Origin: DATDDB01 sp035260545
Lineage (GTDB): Bacteria > Pseudomonadota > Gammaproteobacteria > Burkholderiales > Gallionellaceae
Direction: 5' to 3'
DNA: 55,822 bases
Assembly (NCBI GenBank): GCA_035260545.1
Contig: DATFUZ010000041.1
Location: 1 to 55,822, forward strand
Shown here piece after piece: positions 1-8,817 of the stretch (position 1 is its first letter; each line of letters begins with the position of its first letter). Made by a program: the position numbers and the translations under genes. The notes below the pieces were generated by a model that worked only from the letters and a program-made list of their open reading frames with translations, searched no databases and was not told the origin of the DNA.

Positions 1-1
1 C

Positions 2-1543
2 ATGTCCATGCGCACCGCGTGGCAGGAGGGCGGCGAGAGCAAGTCGGTCACCGCACCCCTGTCGCTCATCGTCTCCGCGTTTGCGCCCTGCGCCGACGTG
101 CGCGACACGCTCACCCCGCAGCTCGTGCCCGACCTCGATACCGTCATTCTGCTGATCGACCTCGGCCTGGGCAAGGACCGCTTGGGCGGCTCCGTGCTGG
201 CCCAGGTCTACGGCGAGGTGGGTTATTACGCGCCGGACGTGGACGAACCCGCGCGCCTTACCCGTTTCTTCGAACTGATCCAGCGCTTCAACGCCGAAGG
301 CAGGCTGCTCGCCTACCACGACCGCTCCGACGGCGGCCTGTTCGCCGCGCTGTGCGAAATGTCCTTCGCGTCCCACATCGGCCTCGACATCGCGCTGGAG
401 GAAACCAATCGCGACACGGTGCGCGCCCTGTTCAGCGAAGAGCTGGGCGTGCTGGTGCAGGTCCGCAATGCCGACCTGCGCTACATCCTCGATACCTGCT
501 ACGAGGCGGGCATGGTGGAAATCCATCCCGTCGCCACCCTGAACCAGACCAGCGAGATAGTCATCACCCGCCGCGGCACGGAGCTGTTCCGGGAGAGCGC
601 GGTGTCGCTGCAGCGCATCTGGTCGGCCACCAGCTACCACATGCAGAAGCTGCGCGACAATCCGGCGTGCGCGCAAGCCGAATACGACGGCCTGCTCGAC
701 ACGAGCGACCCAGGTCTGCATGCAAAACTGACCTTCGACCCGGACGAGCCCATTGCGCCCGCGCTGCTCAAGTCGCGGCCGCGGATCGCCGTCCTGCGCG
801 AGCAGGGCGTGAACGGCCAGGTGGAAATGGCTGCCGCGTTTGACCGCGCCGGCTTCCAGGCCGTGGACGTGCACATGAGCGACATCATCGCCGGCCGCGT
901 GAAGCTGGAACAGTTCAAGGGCGTGGCGGCTTGCGGCGGCTTCTCCTACGGCGACGTGCTGGGCGCGGGCGAGGGCTGGGCCAATTCCATCCTGTTCAAC
1001 CCGAGGGCGCGCGCCGAGTTCGAAGCCTTCTTCGCCCGCACCGACACCTTCGCCCTGGGCGTGTGCAACGGCTGCCAGATGATGAGCAACCTGCACGAAA
1101 TCATTCCCGGTGCGGAAGACTGGGCGCACTTCTCGCGCAATCTGTCCGAGCAGTTCGAGGCGCGCTTCGTCATGGTGGAAGTGCAGCAATCGCCCTCCAT
1201 CTTCTTCGAAGACATGGCGGGCAGCCGCATGCCCATCGTGGTGTCGCATGGCGAGGGCTATGCCGACTTCGGTGACGCAAGAAAACTCAAGGCGGCGCAG
1301 CCGCTGGTCGCGCTGCGCTACGTAGACAACTACGGCAAACCGACCGAGATCTATCCGCTCAACCCCAACGGCTCGCCCCAGGGCATCACCGGCCTGACCA
1401 CGCCGGACGGCCGCTTCATGGTGATGATGCCGCATCCGGAGCGGGTGTTCCGTACTGTGCAGAATTCCTGGCATCCTGCCGACTGGCAGGAGAACGGGGC
1501 CTGGCTGCGGATGTTCCAGAACGCGCGGCGCTGGGTGGGCTGA
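2..1543 (+). CDS. purL: Phosphoribosylformylglycinamidine synthase, C-terminal part (partial)
   Basis: PurL converts FGAR to FGAM with glutamine and ATP in de novo purine synthesis in the cytosol. The reading frame is open to the left edge, so only about the last 510 residues of a protein usually near 1,300 residues are present. The visible part has the second AIR-synthase-like domain (DRSDGGL motif near nt 322-345) and the complete C-terminal class I glutamine amidotransferase domain. The amidotransferase nucleophile Cys lies in GVCNGCQ at nt 1063-1065, and the His/Glu pair is in MPHPERVF near nt 1426-1449. The in-frame ATG at nt 2 is internal and not the true start. The gene ends 12 bp before a convergent gene, with no terminator visible between them. 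Confidence 0.96.
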   Translation: MSMRTAWQEGGESKSVTAPLSLIVSAFAPCADVRDTLTPQLVPDLDTVILLIDLGLGKDRLGGSVLAQVYGEVGYYAPDVDEPARLTRFFELIQRFNAEGRLLAYHDRSDGGLFAALCEMSFASHIGLDIALEETNRDTVRALFSEELGVLVQVRNADLRYILDTCYEAGMVEIHPVATLNQTSEIVITRRGTELFRESAVSLQRIWSATSYHMQKLRDNPACAQAEYDGLLDTSDPGLHAKLTFDPDEPIAPALLKSRPRIAVLREQGVNGQVEMAAAFDRAGFQAVDVHMSDIIAGRVKLEQFKGVAACGGFSYGDVLGAGEGWANSILFNPRARAEFEAFFARTDTFALGVCNGCQMMSNLHEIIPGAEDWAHFSRNLSEQFEARFVMVEVQQSPSIFFEDMAGSRMPIVVSHGEGYADFGDARKLKAAQPLVALRYVDNYGKPTEIYPLNPNGSPQGITGLTTPDGRFMVMMPHPERVFRTVQNSWHPADWQENGAWLRMFQNARRWVG

Positions 1544-1555
1544 TGCGCCGCCGCC

Positions 1556-4066
1556 CTAGTGCGGCTGCCGTGCAAGCATGTCGATGAATTGACCCTGCGG
1601 CACCGGCGGAGAATACAGGTAGCCCTGCAGGTAGTCGCAGCCGAGGCCGGCCAGCAGGTCGCGTTGCACCGCGGTTTCCACGCCTTCCGCAATCACCTTG
1701 ATGCCCAGCTTGTGCGCCATGACGACAATCGCTTCCGTCAGCGCCCGGTCGCTGGCATTCTCCGCCAGTTGCTGCACGAAGGAACGGTCAATCTTCAGGT
1801 AATCGATGTCGAACCGCTTCAGGTAGGAGAGGGCTGAAAATCCCGTGCCGAAATCGTCTATCGAAACCTCGATGCCGCGGTTGCGATAGTCAAGCAGACG
1901 GTCTCTGATCCCGTCCGACTCACTGAGCAACAGGCCCTCGGTGATTTCCACCGCAATACAGCCGGCGAGCGAGGGATCACGCTCCATGCGCTCGAGCCAC
2001 CCATCCTGCGTGCCCGATCCGAATTGCAGCGGCGACTTGTTGACGCTCATCTGGATTGTGCAGCCGAACATTTCGTGGCAGCGCGCAATGCTGTCCAAGG
2101 CTTGGTCGAACACCCAGTTGCCGATGCCGTCGATCAGGCGCGCTTCCTCCGCCAGGGGGATGAACAGTCCCGGGCTGAGCGTCCCACGCACCGGATGATG
2201 CCAGCGCAGCAGCGCCTCCGCCTTGGTGATGCGGCCACTGGCGACTTCCACGATGGGCTGGTAATACACTTCCAGTTCCCGCCTGGACAGGGCCTGCCGC
2301 AGGTCGTTGGTCAGCGCCAGTTTTTCCAGCGCCTGCGCCTGCATCGACTGGGTGAAATAGCTGAAGCGGCCGCGGCCTTCCGCCTTGGCCTGGTACAGGG
2401 CGCGGTCCGCGTGCTTGATCAGGCTTTCCTCGTCGGTTGCGTCGTCCGGATAGAGCGCGATGCCGACGCTGGCCGAAATATAGCCGCGGTCGTTGTCGCC
2501 CAGGTCGAAGGGCGCGGCAAGCGACTGGATGATGTCCTGGGCGAGATGTTCGAGGTGGATGGTTTCGCCGACATCGGTGAGGATGATGGTGAACTCGTCG
2601 CCGCCCAGGCGCGCGATGGTGTCGGATTCGCGCACGCACTGCGTGATGCGGCTGGCTGCTTCCAGCAGCAGCCGGTCTCCCTTGCTGTGGCCCAGCGTAT
2701 CGTTCACGTCCTTGAAGCGGTCCAGGTCGATGAATAGCAGCGCCAGCCTGCTGTTGACGCGCTCCGCTTTCCTGATCTCCAGTTCCAGCCGATCGTAGAA
2801 CAGGCGCCGGTTGGGCATGCCGGTGAGCGTGTCGTAATTGGCCTGCTTCAGGATCAGCGCCTCCTTTTCCCGCAGGTCGGTGATGTCGGTGTTGGTGCCG
2901 ATCAGCCGCACGGGGTGGCCGTCCGAGGCGCGCGCCGCCAGGAAAGCACGCGACAGCACGCTGATCCAGTGTCCGTCCTTGTGGCGCAGGCGCATCTCGG
3001 TGGAGAACGACTCCTTGCGCTCCTTCGCATAGTCGGCGATGCCCGCAAGCACCCTGTTCCGGTCATCCGGGTGCACCAGCGCGAGCCATGCGTTCAGGGT
3101 GTTTTCCACTTCATCGTCGCGGTAGCCCAGCATGGACTTCCAGCGCGGCGAGTAATAGACCTCATTGTCCTCCAGATTCCATTCCCACAATCCATCGTTG
3201 GTGCCGCGCATGATGAGGGCGAAGCGCTCCTCGCTCGCCTTCCGGCTGTCCTCGGAATCGTGCAGCAACTCATAGGGCTGTTCCACCGCCGTGACGAAGA
3301 TGCTGCGGTAGAGGAAGATGTAGGAGAGCACCTTGAATACGTGGCCAAAGATGTTGAGGAAATCGGAAACATTGCGGTAGTGGGAAAACACGATCTCGCC
3401 CATGCCCATGATCAGGCAGGACGAGGCGATGGCGAAGAACTGGCGCCGGTTCAACATGGTGGCGCGATAGATGAAGGCGCCGGCGAGCACGACGTCCGAG
3501 ACGGACAAGCCGTATTCGTAATCGCGCTTGAAGGCGGTCACGCCGATGCCGGTAATGTGCATGACCGGCAGGCTGCCCAGATCGTAGGTGCCGACCAGAA
3601 ACACGGCCGCGGCGCCCAAGGCGGCGCCCGCCAGCCATATCCAGCGCGACCAGGCCAGCCGCACCCTGAACAGCAGCAGGGTCAGCGTGGCGACCACCGC
3701 GGTGCGCCCGGCGAGCCAGAAGAAAATGGAGCGGTTGGCGGAATTTTCCGTCACGAAGGGGGGCATGCCGTCATAGGCCAGCATGTGCATCAGGTCGATC
3801 GCAGCGACCAGCGCGAAGCCCGCCAGCAGAATGCCCGCGTCCGGACCCGGACGGTGCTTCAGGCTGTGCCAGGACATCACCGCGATCAGGCCGGCGACGA
3901 AGATGGCGAACAGCTCCATCAGCATGTGGATCAACAGCATGCTGGAGGCGCGCTCCTGGAACAGCTGGAACGAAGGCAGGGAGACGGCGATGACGAAGAT
4001 CGCCACCGTTGGCGCCAGGTGGCGGTAGCTGTGTCCCCAGTAGGCTGCGAACTTGGAACCCATCAA
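1556..4066 (-). CDS. Membrane sensor MASE3-PAS-GGDEF-EAL protein (c-di-GMP turnover)
   Basis: An 836-residue bifunctional cyclic-di-GMP protein. Residues 1 to about 255 are strongly hydrophobic and resemble the MASE3 membrane sensor domain. A PAS domain follows at about 275-400, then GGDEF, then EAL at about 600-830. The GGDEF motif is intact (about residue 487) and is preceded by RESD five residues upstream, an RxxD inhibitory site, so product-inhibited diguanylate cyclase activity is expected. The EAL half keeps EALLRW, the Asn in SVNKS, EITEG, DDFGTGFSAL, KIDRSF and EGVET, so phosphodiesterase activity is also plausible. Which activity dominates cannot be told from sequence. The upstream same-strand lipoprotein gene is 116 bp away. 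Confidence 0.93.
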   Translation of the reverse strand: MMGSKFAAYWGHSYRHLAPTVAIFVIAVSLPSFQLFQERASSMLLIHMLMELFAIFVAGLIAVMSWHSLKHRPGPDAGILLAGFALVAAIDLMHMLAYDGMPPFVTENSANRSIFFWLAGRTAVVATLTLLLFRVRLAWSRWIWLAGAALGAAAVFLVGTYDLGSLPVMHITGIGVTAFKRDYEYGLSVSDVVLAGAFIYRATMLNRRQFFAIASSCLIMGMGEIVFSHYRNVSDFLNIFGHVFKVLSYIFLYRSIFVTAVEQPYELLHDSEDSRKASEERFALIMRGTNDGLWEWNLEDNEVYYSPRWKSMLGYRDDEVENTLNAWLALVHPDDRNRVLAGIADYAKERKESFSTEMRLRHKDGHWISVLSRAFLAARASDGHPVRLIGTNTDITDLREKEALILKQANYDTLTGMPNRRLFYDRLELEIRKAERVNSRLALLFIDLDRFKDVNDTLGHSKGDRLLLEAASRITQCVRESDTIARLGGDEFTIILTDVGETIHLEHLAQDIIQSLAAPFDLGDNDRGYISASVGIALYPDDATDEESLIKHADRALYQAKAEGRGRFSYFTQSMQAQALEKLALTNDLRQALSRRELEVYYQPIVEVASGRITKAEALLRWHHPVRGTLSPGLFIPLAEEARLIDGIGNWVFDQALDSIARCHEMFGCTIQMSVNKSPLQFGSGTQDGWLERMERDPSLAGCIAVEITEGLLLSESDGIRDRLLDYRNRGIEVSIDDFGTGFSALSYLKRFDIDYLKIDRSFVQQLAENASDRALTEAIVVMAHKLGIKVIAEGVETAVQRDLLAGLGCDYLQGYLYSPPVPQGQFIDMLARQPH

Positions 4067-4182
4067 TGCATCCCGTAGCCGGTTGTTCCCAGCATTTTGG
4101 TCATGAGATGACGGCCGTGTCTGCGCGGCATTTTACCATTGCCGCAGCAGGGGATTGCCGCATTTCCCGCGCCGACGCGGGC

Positions 4183-5262
4183 CTACTCCGGCTGGACGCG
4201 CTTATAGTCGGCCGGTACGGCAAACACGCTGTCATGCAACGGTGCGACCTTGAGCTGTCTGACCTCGACCGTGAACGACAGCAGGGGTTCCTTGGCCGAT
4301 TGCTCCACCGCCTTCTTGGTCTCGCGCTCGGTGAACATGTTCACCAGCCCGCTCACGCTCGTCGGCGTGCGATTGGTGCGGGCCTCGGCTTGTTGAGGCT
4401 TTTTCTCCGGTTCGCAGGCGTTGCCGCTGATGTCCCAGGTGAGCGTGGTGCGTATCGGATGGCCTTTGATGCGGTGCAGCTTGCCGTTGGTCTTGAAGAA
4501 GGCCCTGTAGTCGCGCGCATGCAGCGAGCCCCCGAGATAGGACATGATCAGCTGCGCTGCCTGCCTAGGCAGCAGTTCCGGGTGTTGGGCGCCGGGTTCC
4601 CTCGTGTCGGCGGCGAACGCACGGCGATATTCGGCGTCCATGTTCATTGCATCACGCATGTCGCGTGTCAGGGGCGTGGTCCAGATGTCCACATCCAGCT
4701 TGCTCGTCGAGGTGCGGCGCTTGTTGTCGCGCAGCGCGATCACCCAAGCGATCTTGTACTCCTCGGTATTGAAGCCGTTGATGCTCTGGGTCTTTCCGGT
4801 GGGCGTTACCGATACGCTGGAATGGGCGACGCGCATGGTGCATCCCCTTTCATGCGGCGCCTGTGGCTGCTGCCGCGGTGCGGCCTGCGGCTTGCCGACA
4901 GGCGCCTCGGGGCGCGGGCAGCCCCTGAGCGGGCACTCCGTATATTCCTGCTTGTCGGTATTCAGCGTCCACAACACCCTGCGGTCCAGCCGGTAGATCT
5001 TCGTGCCATTATGCGAACCGAGCAGGAAGCGGGTGAAGGTTCCCGTGCCCTTGAAGGTGGAATCGTCCCTAAGCATGTCGGCGCGCACATAGTCGGTTTC
5101 GTTCGTCTCGAACGGCGCAAAGCCGCGGATGCCGTTGCTGGTGACATGTTTTTCGATGACAGCCGTTGGGCGCAGCGGGGTGGTGTCGTTCACCACCGGT
5201 TTGGTGGCGCAGCCGGTGAGCGCGGCTGCGGCGCCGAGGACAAGAAGAGACTTGCGTGGCAT
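4183..5262 (-). CDS. Putative lipoprotein, DUF4412-like
   Basis: A 359-residue protein with a short signal peptide and a lipobox LTGC placing the lipidated Cys at residue 18. After processing it should sit on a membrane facing the periplasm. The middle has a Pro/Gln-rich linker (about residues 120-140) with several Cys. The C-terminal ending (FAVPADYKRV) resembles the ending of DUF4412-type proteins, where a P-x-GYK motif closes the domain; this is a weak resemblance only. A stem CCCGCG-ccga-CGCGGG at 4166-4181 just after the stop could slow transcription but has no U-run. No enzyme motif is recognised. The start is well placed for the signal peptide. Confidence 0.72.
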   Translation of the reverse strand: MPRKSLLVLGAAAALTGCATKPVVNDTTPLRPTAVIEKHVTSNGIRGFAPFETNETDYVRADMLRDDSTFKGTGTFTRFLLGSHNGTKIYRLDRRVLWTLNTDKQEYTECPLRGCPRPEAPVGKPQAAPRQQPQAPHERGCTMRVAHSSVSVTPTGKTQSINGFNTEEYKIAWVIALRDNKRRTSTSKLDVDIWTTPLTRDMRDAMNMDAEYRRAFAADTREPGAQHPELLPRQAAQLIMSYLGGSLHARDYRAFFKTNGKLHRIKGHPIRTTLTWDISGNACEPEKKPQQAEARTNRTPTSVSGLVNMFTERETKKAVEQSAKEPLLSFTVEVRQLKVAPLHDSVFAVPADYKRVQPE

Positions 5263-5428
5263 GACAACCTCCCTTTTCTTGGCGTTTCGCGCGCGACTGC
5301 GCGGACATTCCTGTTACCTTCTTTGCAGCCAGTATGCATGAACGCGGCTGTTCGTGCAATGGCATCCCCGGCGGGCCGGGACGGGATTTTCATATAGAAT
5401 GAAGGCACGCAAACATCCGGGAATCGCC

Positions 5429-6082
5429 ATGCAAATCGAGATCTGGTCGGACGTCATCTGCCCCTGGTGCTATATCGGCAAACGGCGTTTTGAACGCGCG
5501 CTGGGGCAATTCGCCGGACGCGACGAGGTGCGCGTCATCTGGCGCAGCTTCGAGCTGGACCCGCAGGCCGCGCAGCAGCATCCCGGCACGCTGGAGGACT
5601 TGCTGGCGGCCAAGTATGGCGTTAGCCACGAGCAGGCAGTGGCCATGAATGCCCGGGTCACAGCGCTTGCGCTGGAGGAGGGCCTGGAATACCGGCTGGG
5701 ACAGGCGCGTCCGGGCAACACCTTCGACGCCCACCGCCTGCTGCATCTCGCCGAGTCGCGCGGGGTGGGCGATGCGGCCATGGAGCGCCTGATGCGCGGC
5801 TATTTCGCCGAAGCGCTGCCGGTCGGGGAGCGCCCCGCGCTGGCCCGGCTGGCGCCGGATTTCGGGATTCCTGAAGCGGAAGCGCTGGCCGTGCTGGAGG
5901 GCGATGCCTACGCCGATGCCGTGCGCGCGGACGAGGCCCGCGCCGCGGCCTTCGGCATCACCGGCGTGCCCTTCTTCGTATTCGACGAGAAATCCGGCAT
6001 TTCCGGCGCGCAGGCGGTGGAGGTGTTCGCCGAAGCCCTGGGAACCATGGGCGGGCGCCTGAATCCGGGGGGCGGCGCCTGA
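5429..6082 (+). CDS. DsbA-family oxidoreductase (FrnE-like)
   Basis: A 217-residue thioredoxin-fold protein of the DsbA/FrnE group with CPWC at residues 11-14 and the cis-Pro region TGVPFFVF near residue 180. It lacks a signal peptide, so it is likely a cytoplasmic disulfide oxidoreductase or isomerase, as in FrnE, rather than periplasmic DsbA. The ATG at 5429 was chosen because family proteins begin with a short strand (MQIEIWSD) and a GGGA lies just upstream. An in-frame ATG at 5399 would add ten residues. It is transcribed divergently from the lipoprotein gene and ends 71 bp before rhlE. Confidence 0.9.
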   Translation: MQIEIWSDVICPWCYIGKRRFERALGQFAGRDEVRVIWRSFELDPQAAQQHPGTLEDLLAAKYGVSHEQAVAMNARVTALALEEGLEYRLGQARPGNTFDAHRLLHLAESRGVGDAAMERLMRGYFAEALPVGERPALARLAPDFGIPEAEALAVLEGDAYADAVRADEARAAAFGITGVPFFVFDEKSGISGAQAVEVFAEALGTMGGRLNPGGGA

Positions 6083-6136
6083 ATCTTGGGCGTGGCCGCG
6101 CCCGTCGTCTGCGGCCTGCATGCGCTGGGGGAATCC

Positions 6137-6144
6137 TGTATAAT
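6137..6144 (+). promoter_or_regulatory. Extended -10 promoter of rhlE
   Basis: TGTATAAT, with a perfect TATAAT at 6139-6144, lies only nine bases before the rhlE ATG. A transcript from it would begin at about 6151, almost at the start codon. A -35 match is poor (CTGCAT at 6116-6121). Confidence 0.6.
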
Positions 6145-6153
6145 GTAATTCTT

Positions 6154-7509
6154 ATGGATACTGCCACGGAAAAAGTCCTGTTTTCCTCGCTGGCGCTTGA
6201 TGCCCAAATTCAGCGTGCGATCGCCGAGTTGGGCTATGCCGAACCGACGCCCATCCAGGCCAAGGCCATCCCCCAGGTCATTGCGGGTCACGACCTGATG
6301 GCCATGGCGCAGACCGGCACCGGCAAGACCGCCGCGTTCACCCTGCCCATGCTGCAGCGCCTGTTGCCGCACGCGAGTACGAGCGCCTCACCCGCGCGCC
6401 ACCCTATCCGCACGCTCATCCTTGCGCCCACGCGCGAACTGGCGATCCAGGTGGGGGAGAGCGTGGCCGATTACTCCAAATACCTGCCGCTGCGCTCCAC
6501 CGTGGTCTACGGCGGCACCGACATCAAGGCCCAGAAGCCGGCGCTGCTGAAGGGCGTGGAGGTGCTGGTCGCCACGCCGGGGCGCCTGCTCGACCACGTG
6601 GAAGGCCGCACCATCCAGCTCAATCAGGTGCAGATGCTGATCCTGGACGAGGCCGACCGCATGCTGGACATGGGCTTCATGCCCGACCTGAAGCGCATCC
6701 TCGCGCTGCTGCCGAAGCAGCGCCAGACGCTGCTGTTCTCCGCCACCTTTTCGGACGAGATCAAGAAGCTGGCGCGCGAATTCCTCAACAACCCGGTCAC
6801 CGTGGAAACGGCGCGGCGCAACGCCGCCAGCGAAAACGTCAAGCAGTCGGTGTGCATTGCCAGCGAACGCGACAAGTTCCACACCCTGGTCGAGCTGATC
6901 CGCAGCCGCGACGTGAGCCAGGTGCTGGTGTTCACCCGCACCAAGCTGGCTGCGGCGCACGTGGCGCGCCAGCTCGAACGTAGCGGCGTGGCGGCCGATG
7001 CCATCCACGGCGACAAGTCGCAGCAGGAGCGCATCAAGGCGCTGGACGCCTTCAAGGGCGGCGCAGTGACCGCGCTGGTGGCCACCGACGTGGCGGCGCG
7101 CGGACTGGACATCGACCAGTTGCCACTGGTCATCAATTACGAGTTGCCGACCCACGCCGAGGACTATGTGCACCGAATCGGCCGCACCGGGCGCGCGGGC
7201 GCATCGGGCGAGGCGGTTTCGCTGGTGGACGAGGAGGACCAGAGGCGGCTGGCCGACATCGAGAAGCTGCTCGGCCGCACCTTCCCGCGCGAGACCGTGG
7301 CCGCCACGCACGGTTATCACAAACCGGTCGGCAGCGCACCTGCCCGGCACAAGCCGGCGGCGAAGCCGCACAAGACCGGGGACGACTGGTTCCTCAAACC
7401 CTACGAGCCTGCGGTCAGCGCGCCGCCGGCCGAGGAGCAGCGTCCCGCGGCCGGCAAGGCGCAGAAACAGGTGGCGGCGCTGTTCCGCACGCGGCCGCCA
7501 CAGGACTGA
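6154..7509 (+). CDS. rhlE: DEAD-box ATP-dependent RNA helicase RhlE
   Basis: A 451-residue RNA helicase that remodels RNA or ribosomal precursors using ATP. All core motifs are visible: the Q motif (PTPIQ, about residues 31-35), Walker A AQTGTGKT (52-59), PTRELA, DEAD at 165-168, SAT (LFSATFSD), the helicase C-terminal domain with ATDVAARGLD, and HRIGRTGRAG. The C-terminal tail is basic and Pro/Ala/Lys-rich, as is usual in this subfamily and suited to RNA binding. The protein has about seven residues before the FSSLALD start typical of RhlE. The ATG at 6154 has no Shine-Dalgarno, consistent with a very short or absent leader. Confidence 0.95.
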   Translation: MDTATEKVLFSSLALDAQIQRAIAELGYAEPTPIQAKAIPQVIAGHDLMAMAQTGTGKTAAFTLPMLQRLLPHASTSASPARHPIRTLILAPTRELAIQVGESVADYSKYLPLRSTVVYGGTDIKAQKPALLKGVEVLVATPGRLLDHVEGRTIQLNQVQMLILDEADRMLDMGFMPDLKRILALLPKQRQTLLFSATFSDEIKKLAREFLNNPVTVETARRNAASENVKQSVCIASERDKFHTLVELIRSRDVSQVLVFTRTKLAAAHVARQLERSGVAADAIHGDKSQQERIKALDAFKGGAVTALVATDVAARGLDIDQLPLVINYELPTHAEDYVHRIGRTGRAGASGEAVSLVDEEDQRRLADIEKLLGRTFPRETVAATHGYHKPVGSAPARHKPAAKPHKTGDDWFLKPYEPAVSAPPAEEQRPAAGKAQKQVAALFRTRPPQD

Positions 7510-7595
7510 ACCCCCAGCCATGCCAGGCGGCCGTCCGGAAGCTGTTGCGCCGGGCCGGGCGCTGCAAGGCCCCCGAACCACACGCAGACCCCGCC

Positions 7596-8810
7596 ATGCT
7601 CAAGCTCACCCCCGGCCAATTCGAATACATCGTGTCGCAGACGCGGCAAGGCGTATTCGGGCAGTTCCTGGCCGTGGTGCTGGTCTCGCCCGTGCTGATG
7701 CGGCTGGGCTTCCCGGGGCCGAACATGTATCTGTGGGATACCTGCGCCACCGTGCTGCTGGCCTATCGCTACCTGAGCTTCCGGCGTTTGCTGCCCAGCC
7801 GCAATGTGGGCGCGCCGCTGCTGCGCTCGTCGGTCTACCGCTACGTTATTCCGCTGTTCCTCATGGGTCTGCTGTGGGCGGTGCTGTTCGCCAAGATCGT
7901 GCAGCAACCGTCCCCGGAAGTGCATTTCCTCGGCATGGTGTTCGGCATGGGCCTGGCCAGCGCCGCCGTCGTCACCCTGGGCCCCGCGTTCGGCATCTAT
8001 GCGGCGTTCTCCGGCCCGATGCTGGTCACGCTGGTCGTCGCCTTCCTGCTGCGCGGGGATGAACTGCATGTCACCGCGGCGCTGTTCCTTGCCGTCGGTA
8101 TCGTGTTCGCGTTCTACACCGCATACAAGTACAGCGAGCATTTCCGCATCATGCAGGAAATGACCGAGCAGGTCAGGGAGACCGAGATCGAGGCTCTGGT
8201 CTGCCTGGGCAAGGCCGGCGAATACCGCGATTCCGATACCGGCGATCACGTGCTGCGCGTGGGCTATTCAGCTTACGTGCTGGCCAGGGCGGCGGGCTTG
8301 TCCGAGGCCGATGCAAAGAACCTGATGTATGCCGCGCCGCTGCACGACGTGGGCAAGATCGGCATTGCCGACGCCATCCTGCTCAAACCGGAAAAGCTCA
8401 CCGAGGCCGAGGTCGAGGCCATGAAGAAGCATACCCGCATCGGCGCGGAAATCCTCAAAAACTCCCGCTCGCGGATCATGCGCACCGCCAAGACGGTGGC
8501 GCTCAACCACCACGAAAGATGGGACGGGACGGGGTATCCCAACGGCCTGGCGGGCGACAGCATTCCGATCGAGGGACGCATCGTCGCCATCTGCGACGTG
8601 TTCGATGCGCTTGTTTCCAGCCGCCCCTACAAGATGCGCTGGTCCGATACCGAGGCCATCGACTTCCTTCGGCGCAACGCAGGCACGCATTTCGACCCCA
8701 CGCTGGTCGAACTCTTCATCAACGAGATCCCCAGGGTCAAGGAATTCTGCCTGCGCCTGGACGTGCACGAGTCCGCGACCGGGCTGCACCCGCTGGTGCA
8801 GCTGACTTGA
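7596..8810 (+). CDS. Membrane-anchored HD-GYP cyclic-di-GMP phosphodiesterase
   Basis: A 404-residue protein with about six hydrophobic segments in residues 1-185, a short linker helix, and an HD-GYP domain over about 205-390. The metal-binding HD pair is at residues 250-251 (LHDVGKIGI), HHE follows, and GYP is at 313-315. HD-GYP enzymes hydrolyse c-di-GMP to pGpG or GMP. The membrane domain is not one I can name, so the signal sensed is unknown. The start at 7596 begins the first membrane segment cleanly. The longer frame from 7545 would add 17 unlikely residues. It converges with the next gene, only 7 bp away. Confidence 0.92.
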   Translation: MLKLTPGQFEYIVSQTRQGVFGQFLAVVLVSPVLMRLGFPGPNMYLWDTCATVLLAYRYLSFRRLLPSRNVGAPLLRSSVYRYVIPLFLMGLLWAVLFAKIVQQPSPEVHFLGMVFGMGLASAAVVTLGPAFGIYAAFSGPMLVTLVVAFLLRGDELHVTAALFLAVGIVFAFYTAYKYSEHFRIMQEMTEQVRETEIEALVCLGKAGEYRDSDTGDHVLRVGYSAYVLARAAGLSEADAKNLMYAAPLHDVGKIGIADAILLKPEKLTEAEVEAMKKHTRIGAEILKNSRSRIMRTAKTVALNHHERWDGTGYPNGLAGDSIPIEGRIVAICDVFDALVSSRPYKMRWSDTEAIDFLRRNAGTHFDPTLVELFINEIPRVKEFCLRLDVHESATGLHPLVQLT

Positions 8811-8817
8811 CGCGGCG

